From: Pseudomonas guariconensis
GTDB taxonomy: Bacteria > Pseudomonadota > Gammaproteobacteria > Pseudomonadales > Pseudomonadaceae
Length of the DNA: 64,000 nt
Assembly (NCBI RefSeq): GCF_015680235.1
Contig: NZ_JADLJL010000001.1
Coordinates: forward strand, 1-64,000
Reading direction: 5' to 3'
In this document: positions 1 to 6,912 of the stretch, in pieces
How positions within the stretch are numbered: the first letter of the stretch is position 1
Layout: the number at the start of each line of letters is the position of its first letter
Position numbers and translations under genes: made by a program
The notes under the pieces: model-generated
The model's database searches: none
The model's input: only the letters and a program-made list of their open reading frames with translations
Told to the model about the DNA's origin: nothing

Positions 1-197
1 CTCTATCTGCTCAGCGACAGCCTGGACAAGAACCTGGCGAAAGCGGAAACGGAGATTGGTGCCAAGTCGAAGGAAGCGTTGTTGGCATTGCACGGGACGC
101 AATTGGCGTTGCTGGGCGGGGGCATGGAAGTGCTGGGGATCACCCTCCGGGAAGGTTTCAAGCATGCCTCGGCGCCTGGTTTTGCGAGCAGCGTATT
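1..197 (+). repeat. Near-identical segment, copy 1 (copy 2 at 3906-4102)
   Basis: Bases 1-197 match 3906-4102 with a single difference (C at 175, T at 4080). Bases 1-174 are identical. After position 198 the two genes diverge sharply although the proteins stay homologous. The block encodes the LSDSLDKNLAKAETEIGAKSK region and the following Leu/Gly-rich helix. Since the window starts inside it, its true left end is unknown. A conserved block followed by variable tails is what recombination between toxin cassettes would leave. Confidence 0.85.
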
Positions 198-1125
198 GAA
201 AAGCGGCGTATCGCTGGTGTCAGCTGGAGCGATAGTTAGTGTCGTTTCGGGCTTCTTTGATGCTGCTCAGGCAGGTCGTGCAAGCAAACGTACATTTGCA
301 GATGGCGATTACAAATCTTCAACACAATACCTATTTACAACAGTATCTTCTGCGATTAGTAGCGTTGCCGCCTTTCGAGCCATATTCAGCCCCTTTATTT
401 TAGGGCCCCTAGGGTTGGCTATCGCAATGAGCATAGCGGCTTACACCTTTATTAGGTGGGCGACAAAAAATGAGTCCACTCCTCTGGAGCGCTGGGTCAA
501 ACGTTGCTATTTCGGGACTGCCAACGAATCTCCAGTCATCCATTGGAACATGCCCGAGCAGGCCGACCTAGCATTCGCAGAGCTTAATGCCGCGATATTG
601 GGACTGAAAGTCCGTCTTGAGTTTGAAACTCGTAGACCGGACACCGGCACCAGCTCAAAAATCGGAGGATTAACCAGCCTGGAATTTGAGCAAAGAATAA
701 AATTTAGTATTGCTTTCCCCGAATTCAATAGGGAGCGATCCGGTTTCCTATGGAAATTGATTGTACATCGCCATGGAGATGGTGAGCCATACCATTACAA
801 GGGCGGAGAAATAATTACCGGCGACGAATACAACTCCTTAACTAGCTCACCCGCTATCGCAGATAAGTTAATGCTAAAACCTTCCTACCCTCAGAAATTT
901 CCAGATTATAAAAAAGACAGCATTAAATTCAAGTACCTTGATCAAAAAAAGAAAGCTGGCACTCAGCACGCGCATTCTTACAGACAAACGACTGGCGTGA
1001 TCGATCTAGTTTTTGAATATGGCAAGCACAACATCACAGCGGCAACACTGATTGTCGCATACTGGCCCGACAAAAATATCCAAGAAGCGTCTGCTGAAAT
1101 AATATTGCACGAGCTAAACAAATGA
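1..1125 (+). CDS. VasX/BTH_I2691-like T6SS effector, C-terminal part (5' end outside window)
   Basis: The open frame runs from base 1, so the gene starts upstream of the window; 374 codons are visible. The visible part has hydrophobic segments near residues 85-105 and 115-150 (runs ending in a GPLGLAI motif), followed by a soluble tail with a conserved STPLERW...RCYFG block and a HWN motif. It is clearly homologous to the intact frame at 3762-5018, and its first 197 bases are almost identical to that gene. The family call (large type VI effectors with a VasX-like N-terminal region and a membrane-inserting C-terminal half) comes from recognising the tail and from the adjacent PAAR gene; the N-terminal domain is not visible. 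The stop overlaps the next start (ATGA), indicating coupled effector-immunity translation. The second half is AT-richer than the core genome. Confidence 0.6.
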   Translation, partial: LYLLSDSLDKNLAKAETEIGAKSKEALLALHGTQLALLGGGMEVLGITLREGFKHASAPGFASSVLKSGVSLVSAGAIVSVVSGFFDAAQAGRASKRTFADGDYKSSTQYLFTTVSSAISSVAAFRAIFSPFILGPLGLAIAMSIAAYTFIRWATKNESTPLERWVKRCYFGTANESPVIHWNMPEQADLAFAELNAAILGLKVRLEFETRRPDTGTSSKIGGLTSLEFEQRIKFSIAFPEFNRERSGFLWKLIVHRHGDGEPYHYKGGEIITGDEYNSLTSSPAIADKLMLKPSYPQKFPDYKKDSIKFKYLDQKKKAGTQHAHSYRQTTGVIDLVFEYGKHNITAATLIVAYWPDKNIQEASAEIILHELNK

Positions 1126-1953
1126 GTCGAGAAACAGAGCCTTTACCTTCCCGGCCTTTTGGCTGGAAGTACGACTTACCTCCTTATAACGCTCCCTTTG
1201 TAGAGCACACTGGAGTCACGTCATTAAGCCGCATCAGTCCGGCACCCAATCATATAGACTCCATATATCTAGAGCTAGGAAGGTCGACTACCAGAGCTAG
1301 AGAGTTTGGACTGCTCATAGGAAGCATTGTTGCCATCGCAAGTTTCGTAGCATTTGCGTTCGCCTTTTACCTAATTGCAACGCAATATGAAAGAATGGGA
1401 TTCTGGATTGCGATTCAAGGTGCCAGCTGCTTTATTGCGGCTTGCTGGCTATTCGCCTTCTACATTCGAATGGACTTTCAACTACCTCGCGACGAACCCA
1501 TGCGATTCAACAGAATTCGCCGAAAAGTTTATGTGTATCGGTTTACATTCAGTCGCACCTTTCCTTTTAGTCGTCACCGATGGGGTGTACGACCCATCGC
1601 CTATAACTGGGACGACTTATACGCGTCGGCCTGCAGCGTTTATATACCCATGGGGGGGCGGAGGTCTAATTGAGAACATCACTATTTCAGTCCGCAAACC
1701 CGGTACAGACGAGATAACCGACCGGTTCTTCTTTTCCCATAATTGGGTGGAGGGACAAGCATATTGGACCATTGCTCAACTTTTCATGGAGCATGGCCCT
1801 CAAGCACTTCCCGACTTTGTCCATCCACCTAGGGATTGGAACAACGAGCCCACAGCCTTCGACTTCATTCCCCATTTCGCACCGAAGGTTCAATGGCCAA
1901 AAGAAATGGATCTTGAATCTCGTTCCGCACCCTCTTCAGGAGAGACATCATGA
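1122..1953 (+). pseudogene. DUF6708-like putative immunity protein, frameshifted at a G7 tract
   Basis: The frame opens at 1122, overlapping the effector stop, and reads about 180 residues resembling the intact paralogue at 5015-5836: an SRPFGWKYDLP-type N-terminus, two TM segments (about residues 65-110), the LPRDEP.RFNR.RRKVYVY block and a YNWDDLY block. At 1652-1658 a run of seven G shifts the frame and it ends at 1673. Removing one G restores GGGGLIEN and the complete tail in the frame ending at 1953 (FFFSHNW, ALPDFVHPPRDWN, FAPKVQWP, LESRSAP). The total would be about 276 residues, equal to the paralogue. The lesion could be a real inactivating slip, a phase-variable tract or a base-calling error. 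DUF6708 is my recognition of the family. The two-TM topology fits an inner-membrane immunity protein. Confidence 0.65.
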
Positions 1954-2207
1954 AACCCGTTGCACTCGTTGGCCACTAACATGAATGCCCCTTGCATGGC
2001 TCAGGCATCGTGGTAAGTGGCAGCAAGACCTACCAATTCAACGATAAAGCAGTTGCCTGCATAGGAGATCGAACCAGCTGCGGCGCTATTATCATCGAGG
2101 GCTCCATGAATTATCAAATAAATGGAAAGCCTGTGGCACGACAGGGCGATCATACGGACCATGGTGGGGTACTGATTGAAGGTGATACTGGCTGGCTGCT
2201 CGAGTGA
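1950..2207 (+). pseudogene. PAAR protein with in-frame ochre codon
   Basis: ATG at 1950 overlaps the end of the DUF6708 frame (ATGA). The frame begins MKPVALVGH, then meets TAA at 1977-1979, and continues in the same frame to 2207 with the rest of a PAAR domain (CPLHG, GDRTSCGAIIIEG, GDHTDHGGVLIEGD). The intact copy at 3508 reads MKPIALVGHLHICPLHG, and the stub at 5833 has CAA at the equivalent codon. A single C-to-T change therefore explains the stop. Translation could restart at TTG 1992 and give a 71-residue product lacking the first strand. PAAR proteins sharpen the VgrG spike and recruit effectors. As read, this copy is probably inactive. Confidence 0.75.
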
Positions 2208-2260
2208 GAAGGGGTAGAGCATATATTAAATCAATGCAATGTATGGAAATCCCATAAGAC

Positions 2261-2410
2261 ATGACACATAAAAACCCACTGCTTGAACCACCTTGCCGCG
2301 ACTGGATAGCGGACTTGAATAGCCCAGACCAACCACCCAATAAAAAAATCAACACAATAGCATCCCCCGCCAATTGGATGAACAATATCTACTTGCAATG
2401 CCCTCGACCA
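2261..2410 (+). pseudogene. N-terminal fragment of a DUF6708-like immunity protein
   Basis: The frame from ATG 2261 reads MTHKNPLLEPPCRDWIADL and later NWMNNIYLQCPR. This aligns with the first 50 residues of the DUF6708-like gene at 2612 (PLLNPPCIGWKEDL and HQDSIYLEIPR). Homology stops near 2407, where the sequence joins an unrelated GC-richer fragment in another frame. The two TM segments and the conserved C-terminal half are missing. I read it as the leftover 5' end of another cassette joined by deletion to the effector tail that follows. No convincing ribosome-binding site is seen. Confidence 0.55.
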
Positions 2411-2411
2411 A

Positions 2412-2615
2412 CACCTGTCCGGCGCCGCCAAGACCATGATTGGCCACGTGCACAGCGCGGCGCTGCTGCGCTATGCCGGGCAACACGTCATCCAGGTGAT
2501 CGTCTCGCTCAGGCTGGGTGAGTACCTGAGCCTGCTCAACGAGGCGTTGCAGGAGCGCACCGACGCGTTTCTCGGCCAACTGGACACAGTTGGTGGTCAG
2601 GGAGGACAAAATTGA
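2412..2615 (+). pseudogene. Truncated C-terminal end of another effector variant
   Basis: The frame beginning HLSGAAKTMIGHVHSA runs 67 codons to TGA at 2613-2615. It is helical in character and ends in a short Gly-rich tail. It has no start codon with a ribosome site and no 5' half; its left border coincides with the end of the immunity fragment at about 2410. The stop overlaps the TTG start of the intact immunity gene at 2612 (TTGA). That is the same coupling seen between effector and immunity genes at 1122 and 5015. I infer that this is the surviving 3' end of the effector once cognate to the 2612 immunity gene. It does not resemble the other two tails, so it would be a different toxin class. 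Confidence 0.4.
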
Positions 2616-3382
2616 TTAATAAGGAAAACGGTTTAGTGTCCCGTCCGCTACTAAATCCGCCATGTATTGGGTGGAAAGAAGATCTTCCTGGCCCCTACGA
2701 GACTTCAAATCTTGCAGTGGGCCTGGGCGATCAAACACCAAACCATCAAGATTCTATATATTTGGAAATCCCGAGAAACTTGCACTTTTTCAGAGGTCTA
2801 AAGCTGCTGATATCCCTAGTTATCTTGTTTCATGCCGTCAACATGCCTTTCTTGATGATTGATAGTTTTCATGCTGGCAATTTTGAATTGGTTCTGATAG
2901 CGATTCCGCTTCTATTAGGGCTGATATGGGGTGTTGCTTTCGGCTTTCGCATTAGTCTATGCCCACCTAGAGATGAACCCATTCGTTTCAATCGTGCCCG
3001 AGAAAAAATATACGCGTATAACTTTGTTTATACTTGGTGGAATCCTTTTGGAAAATGGGATGTCCAGACTGTCACCTATGATTGGTCCGACGTCCGTGGG
3101 GAGCGCTGGGCACAAGGCGGGCTCAAACGGGGCGTAATGCTTTCCATCGTAGAGCCAGGCACCCACAATGTAATTGATCGTTTCTCTCTGACCCTTATGG
3201 GTGCCGATCAATATGCGTGGGCCTATATATGCGCCTACATGCAAGGTGGTCCTGAAACGCTGCCGCCACCGAACCCGCCACGGGATCATAATGATGTGCT
3301 TTGGTGCGAGATTACAAAACGCCTGGCGCCGAAGGTCGAATGGCCAGCGGAGATCGATAGGGAGTCGCGAACAGCGCCCTAA
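2612..3382 (+). CDS. DUF6708-like putative immunity membrane protein (intact, divergent)
   Basis: 256 residues from a TTG start that overlaps the preceding effector remnant. The N-terminus has LLNPPCIGWKEDLPGP and DSIYLEIPR. There are two predicted TM helices (about residues 68-90 and 95-118), then PPRDEPIRFNRAREKIYAYNF and a YDWSDVRGER block, ending with LAPKVEWPAEIDRESRTAP. It shares this skeleton with the copies at 1122 and 5015 but is clearly diverged, as expected if each immunity protein matches a different toxin. A cytoplasmic domain anchored in the inner membrane would suit protection from a membrane-acting effector. Its own effector appears reduced to the 2412-2615 remnant, so it may be an orphan immunity gene. 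Confidence 0.6.
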   Translation: MINKENGLVSRPLLNPPCIGWKEDLPGPYETSNLAVGLGDQTPNHQDSIYLEIPRNLHFFRGLKLLISLVILFHAVNMPFLMIDSFHAGNFELVLIAIPLLLGLIWGVAFGFRISLCPPRDEPIRFNRAREKIYAYNFVYTWWNPFGKWDVQTVTYDWSDVRGERWAQGGLKRGVMLSIVEPGTHNVIDRFSLTLMGADQYAWAYICAYMQGGPETLPPPNPPRDHNDVLWCEITKRLAPKVEWPAEIDRESRTAP

Positions 3383-3507
3383 TTATGGACTACCGCCCCA
3401 ACGCAATAAATCTTCTTGAGCAGACAGTCCTTTACGAGACCTCTATCAAGCCAACTTTTCATATTTCATTAGCAAAACACTCACCTGTCCGGATATTGAT
3501 ACCTGAT

Positions 3508-3765
3508 ATGAAACCCATTGCCCTTGTTGGTCACCTCCACATCTGCCCGCTTCATGGAAAGGGCACTATCACCACTGGCGCGAGCGCTACATTCGTCAAT
3601 GGCAAACCCATCGCCCGCGCCGGTGACGAAGTTAGCTGCGGAGCCATCATCGAAACTGGATCGGTAAGCACGCTAATCGAAGGTCACCCTGCTGCGCGGC
3701 AAGGAGACACGACAGACCATGGCGGAACAATTGTCGAAGGTGACGCCGACTGGCTCGTGGAATGA
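3508..3765 (+). CDS. PAAR domain protein (intact)
   Basis: The start at 3508 gives an 85-residue protein, MKPIALVGHLHICPLHG..., aligning from residue 1 with the copies at 1950 and 5833. The longer upstream frame from 3385 has no support. It contains the paired PAAR signatures GDEVSCGAIIETG and GDTTDHGGTIVEGD and the CPLHG segment. PAAR proteins form the metal-stabilised tip of the type VI spike and dock effectors onto VgrG. Unlike the other two copies, its start does not overlap the immunity stop; a 125-nt spacer (3383-3507) separates them. Its own stop overlaps the ATG of the downstream effector fragment (ATGA at 3762), so the two are probably co-translated. Confidence 0.85.
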   Translation: MKPIALVGHLHICPLHGKGTITTGASATFVNGKPIARAGDEVSCGAIIETGSVSTLIEGHPAARQGDTTDHGGTIVEGDADWLVE

Positions 3766-5018
3766 ATCGGTCAAAGCTTCTACGGGTCTACGGTTTTCCT
3801 GCGACAAGCAGCCCAGCCCAACTGGTGCGCACCAGCTTCACCGGCCTGCGCGGTGTGATCGGCAGCTGGCAACTGCTGCTGGGGCTGGGGCTAGGGCTGG
3901 GTGGGCTCTATCTGCTCAGCGACAGCCTGGACAAGAACCTGGCGAAAGCGGAAACGGAGATTGGTGCCAAGTCGAAGGAAGCGTTGTTGGCATTGCACGG
4001 GACGCAATTGGCGTTGCTGGGCGGGGGCATGGAAGTGCTGGGGATCACCCTCCGGGAAGGTTTCAAGCATGCCTCGGCGTCTGGTTTTGCGAGCAGCGTA
4101 TTTAAAAGTGGCGTATCACTAGTAAAAGCTGGCTCGATAATTAGTGCTGCTGCAGGGCTGTACGATGCAACCCAAACAACCCTATCAATAAGACGTACAT
4201 TCCTAGCAGGAGACGAAAATGCTTCCATAGGTTACTTCATAGCCGGAACGCTTCACATACTTGAAATATCCCTTGCCATAAGCGCTATCTCAACACCACT
4301 CGTACTAGGCCCCCTAGGATTAGCCATAACTTTTGGCATACTGGCATATCACGCCTCGAATCGGGCAGGCAAAAATGAGTCCACCCCTCTAGAACAATGG
4401 ATAAAACGCTGTTATTTCGGGAAGGCCAACGAGACACCTGTCATTCATTGGAACACTCCGGAGCTTGCCGACATTGCACTCGCCGAACTCAACGCAGCAA
4501 CCTTGGGATTGGAAGCGATTATTGGATTTGAAGCACATAAAACTAGCAACCCAACAACCGGAAAGATTGGCGGACTAGTTAGCTTAACAGTAGACCAAAG
4601 CCTAAAACTTCTTATTAAAATCCCCGACTTCGACGAAAATCGATCGGGTTACCGCTGGCATTTGGTGGTGCATCGACAAAGCGACAAACATGGATATGCA
4701 CATGCTCAAGGAGAGGAAATTGCCAGTAACGAGTTCAACCCACCCCCTGGGACAGAAAGCAACACTTTTATATTACAACTGAGGCCATCTCACCTTCCCA
4801 AGTTCCCGGACCATAAAAAAGACACAATAATTACAAAAAAGACGGATCACGCCCTAGGACGCAACGCCAAATACAGAAAAATAACCGGCGCCGTTGAGCT
4901 GAACCCGGAAATCGCAGAACACAACATTAAAGCAGCGACATTGGTTATAACCTATTGGCCGAACCGAAGCATACCAAACGCATATTCTGAAATCATACGC
5001 CAAGAGATTAGATCGTGA
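3762..5018 (+). CDS. Orphan effector C-terminal module with its own start, downstream of PAAR
   Basis: 418 residues. The ATG overlaps the PAAR stop. A short leader, MNRSKLLRVYGFPATSSP, precedes sequence that looks like the middle of a larger protein: a hydrophobic helix at about 36-55 (LLLGLGLGLGGLYLL), an Ala/Leu-rich stretch, then strongly hydrophobic segments at about 110-135 and 155-200. A soluble domain follows with STPLEQWIKRCYFG and a PVIHWNTPELAD motif. The homologous gene at 1-1125 continues upstream out of the window, so this copy appears to be a 5'-truncated effector joined to a new start. Membrane insertion is inferred by analogy to VasX. The stop overlaps the GTG of the immunity gene at 5015. 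Base composition drops after the near-identical first part (28 of 60 G+C at 4201-4260, against 37 of 60 in ilvE at 7201-7260). Confidence 0.65.
   Translation: MNRSKLLRVYGFPATSSPAQLVRTSFTGLRGVIGSWQLLLGLGLGLGGLYLLSDSLDKNLAKAETEIGAKSKEALLALHGTQLALLGGGMEVLGITLREGFKHASASGFASSVFKSGVSLVKAGSIISAAAGLYDATQTTLSIRRTFLAGDENASIGYFIAGTLHILEISLAISAISTPLVLGPLGLAITFGILAYHASNRAGKNESTPLEQWIKRCYFGKANETPVIHWNTPELADIALAELNAATLGLEAIIGFEAHKTSNPTTGKIGGLVSLTVDQSLKLLIKIPDFDENRSGYRWHLVVHRQSDKHGYAHAQGEEIASNEFNPPPGTESNTFILQLRPSHLPKFPDHKKDTIITKKTDHALGRNAKYRKITGAVELNPEIAEHNIKAATLVITYWPNRSIPNAYSEIIRQEIRS
3906..4102 (+). repeat. Near-identical segment, copy 2
   Basis: Second copy of the block at 1-197, located 144 bases into the orphan effector gene. 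It could serve as the homology arm that lets the downstream tail and immunity gene replace those of an upstream full-length effector. Confidence 0.85.
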
Positions 5019-5836
5019 GCAGTAAAGGAAAAACTCTATCGCCACGTCCGCCTGGCTGGAAATTTGACCTACCTACCCACAACGACACTGTTGAACTATC
5101 AAGCAGCTCAAAGCTATTACGGCCACCGCCCAACTATTGTGATGATATTTATTTGGAGTTACCTAGATCCTCAGCGAGGATCCGAGGATTTTCTGCTATT
5201 TTTGCTTGTTTAGCATTTCTCATGGCGACTGCGGGCCAACTGTATGCGATGTACTTTGCACTATTCAAATACGACTACGTAAGCCTCGACATTATCTTTA
5301 TCACATTAGCCATTATGTCTTTTTTGCAGTGGATAACTATACCCACCATACGAATGGACCATGGGCTGCCCCGTGACGAGCCCATACGCTTCAATCGTCT
5401 CCGCCGAAAAGTTTATGTCTATCAGTACAAGCTGGATCGGCTTCGAGTGTTCAGTCGCCGGTATTGGGGGGTGCAGCCGGAGGTTTATGACTGGGATGAT
5501 CTACACGCAGAAGCCTGCAGCATTTATTTACCCATGGGCGGTGGTGGGCTAATTGAGAACATCATCATTTCAGTTCGGAAGCCCGGCACAAAAGAAGTGA
5601 CCGACCGATTCTTCTTTTCCTATGATTGGGAGCAAGGGCAGGCATATTGGGCCATTGCACAAGCCTTTATGGAAGTAGGTCCGCAAGCGCTTCCTGATTT
5701 TGTATACCCCCCTCGAGACTGGAACAAGGAATCCATAGCATTCGACTTCATCCCTCACTTTGCGCCCAAGGTTCAATGGCCAGAGGAACTTGATTTAGAG
5801 TCCCGCACCGCCCCCAACTCAGTAGAAACGTCATGA
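5015..5836 (+). CDS. DUF6708-like putative immunity membrane protein (intact)
   Basis: 273 residues from a GTG start overlapping the effector stop (GTGA), the arrangement typical of a toxin-immunity pair. Order: N-terminal SPRPPGWKFDLPT, DDIYLELPR, two TM helices (about 55-80 and 88-110), LPRDEPIRFNRLRRKVYVY, YDWDDLHAEACSIYLPMGGGGLIEN, FFFSYDWEQGQAYWAIAQ and a C-terminal FAPKVQWPEELDLESRTAP. It is the best reference copy for reading the damaged paralogues at 1122 and 6095. The function is inferred from position, membrane topology and divergence between copies; no activity can be read from the sequence. The DUF6708 name is tentative. Confidence 0.65.
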   Translation: MSSKGKTLSPRPPGWKFDLPTHNDTVELSSSSKLLRPPPNYCDDIYLELPRSSARIRGFSAIFACLAFLMATAGQLYAMYFALFKYDYVSLDIIFITLAIMSFLQWITIPTIRMDHGLPRDEPIRFNRLRRKVYVYQYKLDRLRVFSRRYWGVQPEVYDWDDLHAEACSIYLPMGGGGLIENIIISVRKPGTKEVTDRFFFSYDWEQGQAYWAIAQAFMEVGPQALPDFVYPPRDWNKESIAFDFIPHFAPKVQWPEELDLESRTAPNSVETS

Positions 5837-5877
5837 AACCTGTTGCACTCGTTGGTCACCAACGTAAAACAAAATAA
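5833..5877 (+). pseudogene. PAAR gene stub (14 codons)
   Basis: ATG at 5833 overlaps the immunity stop exactly as at 1950. It reads MKPVALVGHQ as in the PAAR genes, then diverges into RKTK and a stop at 5875-5877. Everything after the tenth codon of the PAAR domain has been lost. The next recognisable sequence is a damaged effector tail, so the deletion removed most of PAAR and the 5' part of the next effector. Confidence 0.7.
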
Positions 5878-5884
5878 ACCCTAA

Positions 5885-6090
5885 CCATTTGAGCACTGGG
5901 CTAGACGCTGCCACTCGGAAAAGCCAACGAAACACCAATTATCCATTGGAACACACCTATAAACGGCCACTGTGAGCTTTCCCAGCATCGACCCTCCAAA
6001 CATACTGAGTGCCACATTGCCCGCTACCTATTGACCTGGCCTAAAGATAACGAGTGCTTACGCTGAGCCCTATGCACGTCTATTGAGGAG
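5885..6090 (+). pseudogene. Degenerate effector tail remnant
   Basis: Translated pieces resemble the intact tail at 3762-5018, but in shifting frames. The stretch after 5890 encodes an EHWARRC-like version of the EQWIKRC motif, followed by a PIIHWNTP-like stretch. The stretch near 6020-6055 encodes ATL..TY..TWPKD, resembling AATLVITYWPNRS near the end of the intact protein. The roughly 100 codons between these motifs are missing. Several stops interrupt the sequence and no gene product is expected. Confidence 0.5.
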
Positions 6091-6094
6091 ATCG

Positions 6095-6675
6095 CTCGAC
6101 TTCGCGGCGATATTGTTTCATATTTACCGCTTTGATAGTGAATCAGTGGTGGTTCATAGCAAACATACGTATTCCCGCGAAACGAGCCCATACGTTTCAA
6201 TCGCACCCGACAAAAAGTCTATTTCTATAATTTCAAATTTGGTCCGCTCTGGCCACTCAGTCGTCGCAAATGGGGTGTGCAACCTGCTGTTTACAATTGG
6301 GATGATCTACGCGCTGAAGCGTGCAGCGTCTATCTACCCCTCGGCGGAGGTGGCCTTCTTGAAAACATCGTAATTTCGGTCCATAAGCCTGACACGAACG
6401 AAGTGATTGATCGTTTCTTTTTTGCTCACAGTTGGGCAACCGGCGAGCCATACTGGGCTATCGCTCAGCTGTTCATGCAACAGGGTCCAGCAGCCCTGCC
6501 TGATTTCGTTTACCCATCGTCTGATCGAAACAATCGACCTACGATGTTCGATTTCATGCCTCATTTTGCCCCCAAGGTTCAATGGCCCAGGAAAATGGAC
6601 CTCAAGTCTCGGTCTGCACCCGCTCCCCGTTCGTCGACTGTCAGACCCAGTCCATCATTGGCTCCACCTGATTGA
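6095..6675 (+). pseudogene. DUF6708-like immunity remnant (C-terminal part)
   Basis: An uninterrupted frame from about 6160 (after TAG at 6157-6159) to 6675 encodes RNEPIRFNRTRQKVYFYNF, then YNWDDLRAEACSVYLPLGGGGLLEN, FFFAHSWATGEPYWAIAQ, ALPDFVYPSSDRN and FAPKVQWPRKMDLKSRSAP. All have counterparts in the 5015 copy. Upstream, a QWWFIANIR-like segment matching the end of the second TM helix is in a different frame, and the N-terminus and first TM are gone. The C-terminus carries a short extension ending LAPPD. A GTG at 6277 could start a 132-residue cytosolic fragment, but this is probably a decayed gene. Confidence 0.6.
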
Positions 6676-6912
6676 CCCATCAATGCGGCCCACTTGGCGG
6701 TGTCGTTACCCCTTTGGGCCTGTCTCGCACCCTCCACCGGAGGGTCGCAGCATGGATGACTCGGATGCACTGCACACCCCGGCGCCACGCCTGCGACCTT
6801 GGTCCAATTCGCGACTGGCCGTTCCCGATCCGCGGCGGATGTATTATCGTGGCGAGGTGCGCATATAAAAGCAGCCTGAGCGATCAGGCCCTAGGCAATA
6901 CATGAGGGTGTC

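Noticed and set aside
3385..3507. N-terminal 41-residue extension of the PAAR protein
   Set aside because: The other two copies start at the MKP methionine and the extension has no homology; it is treated as spacer.
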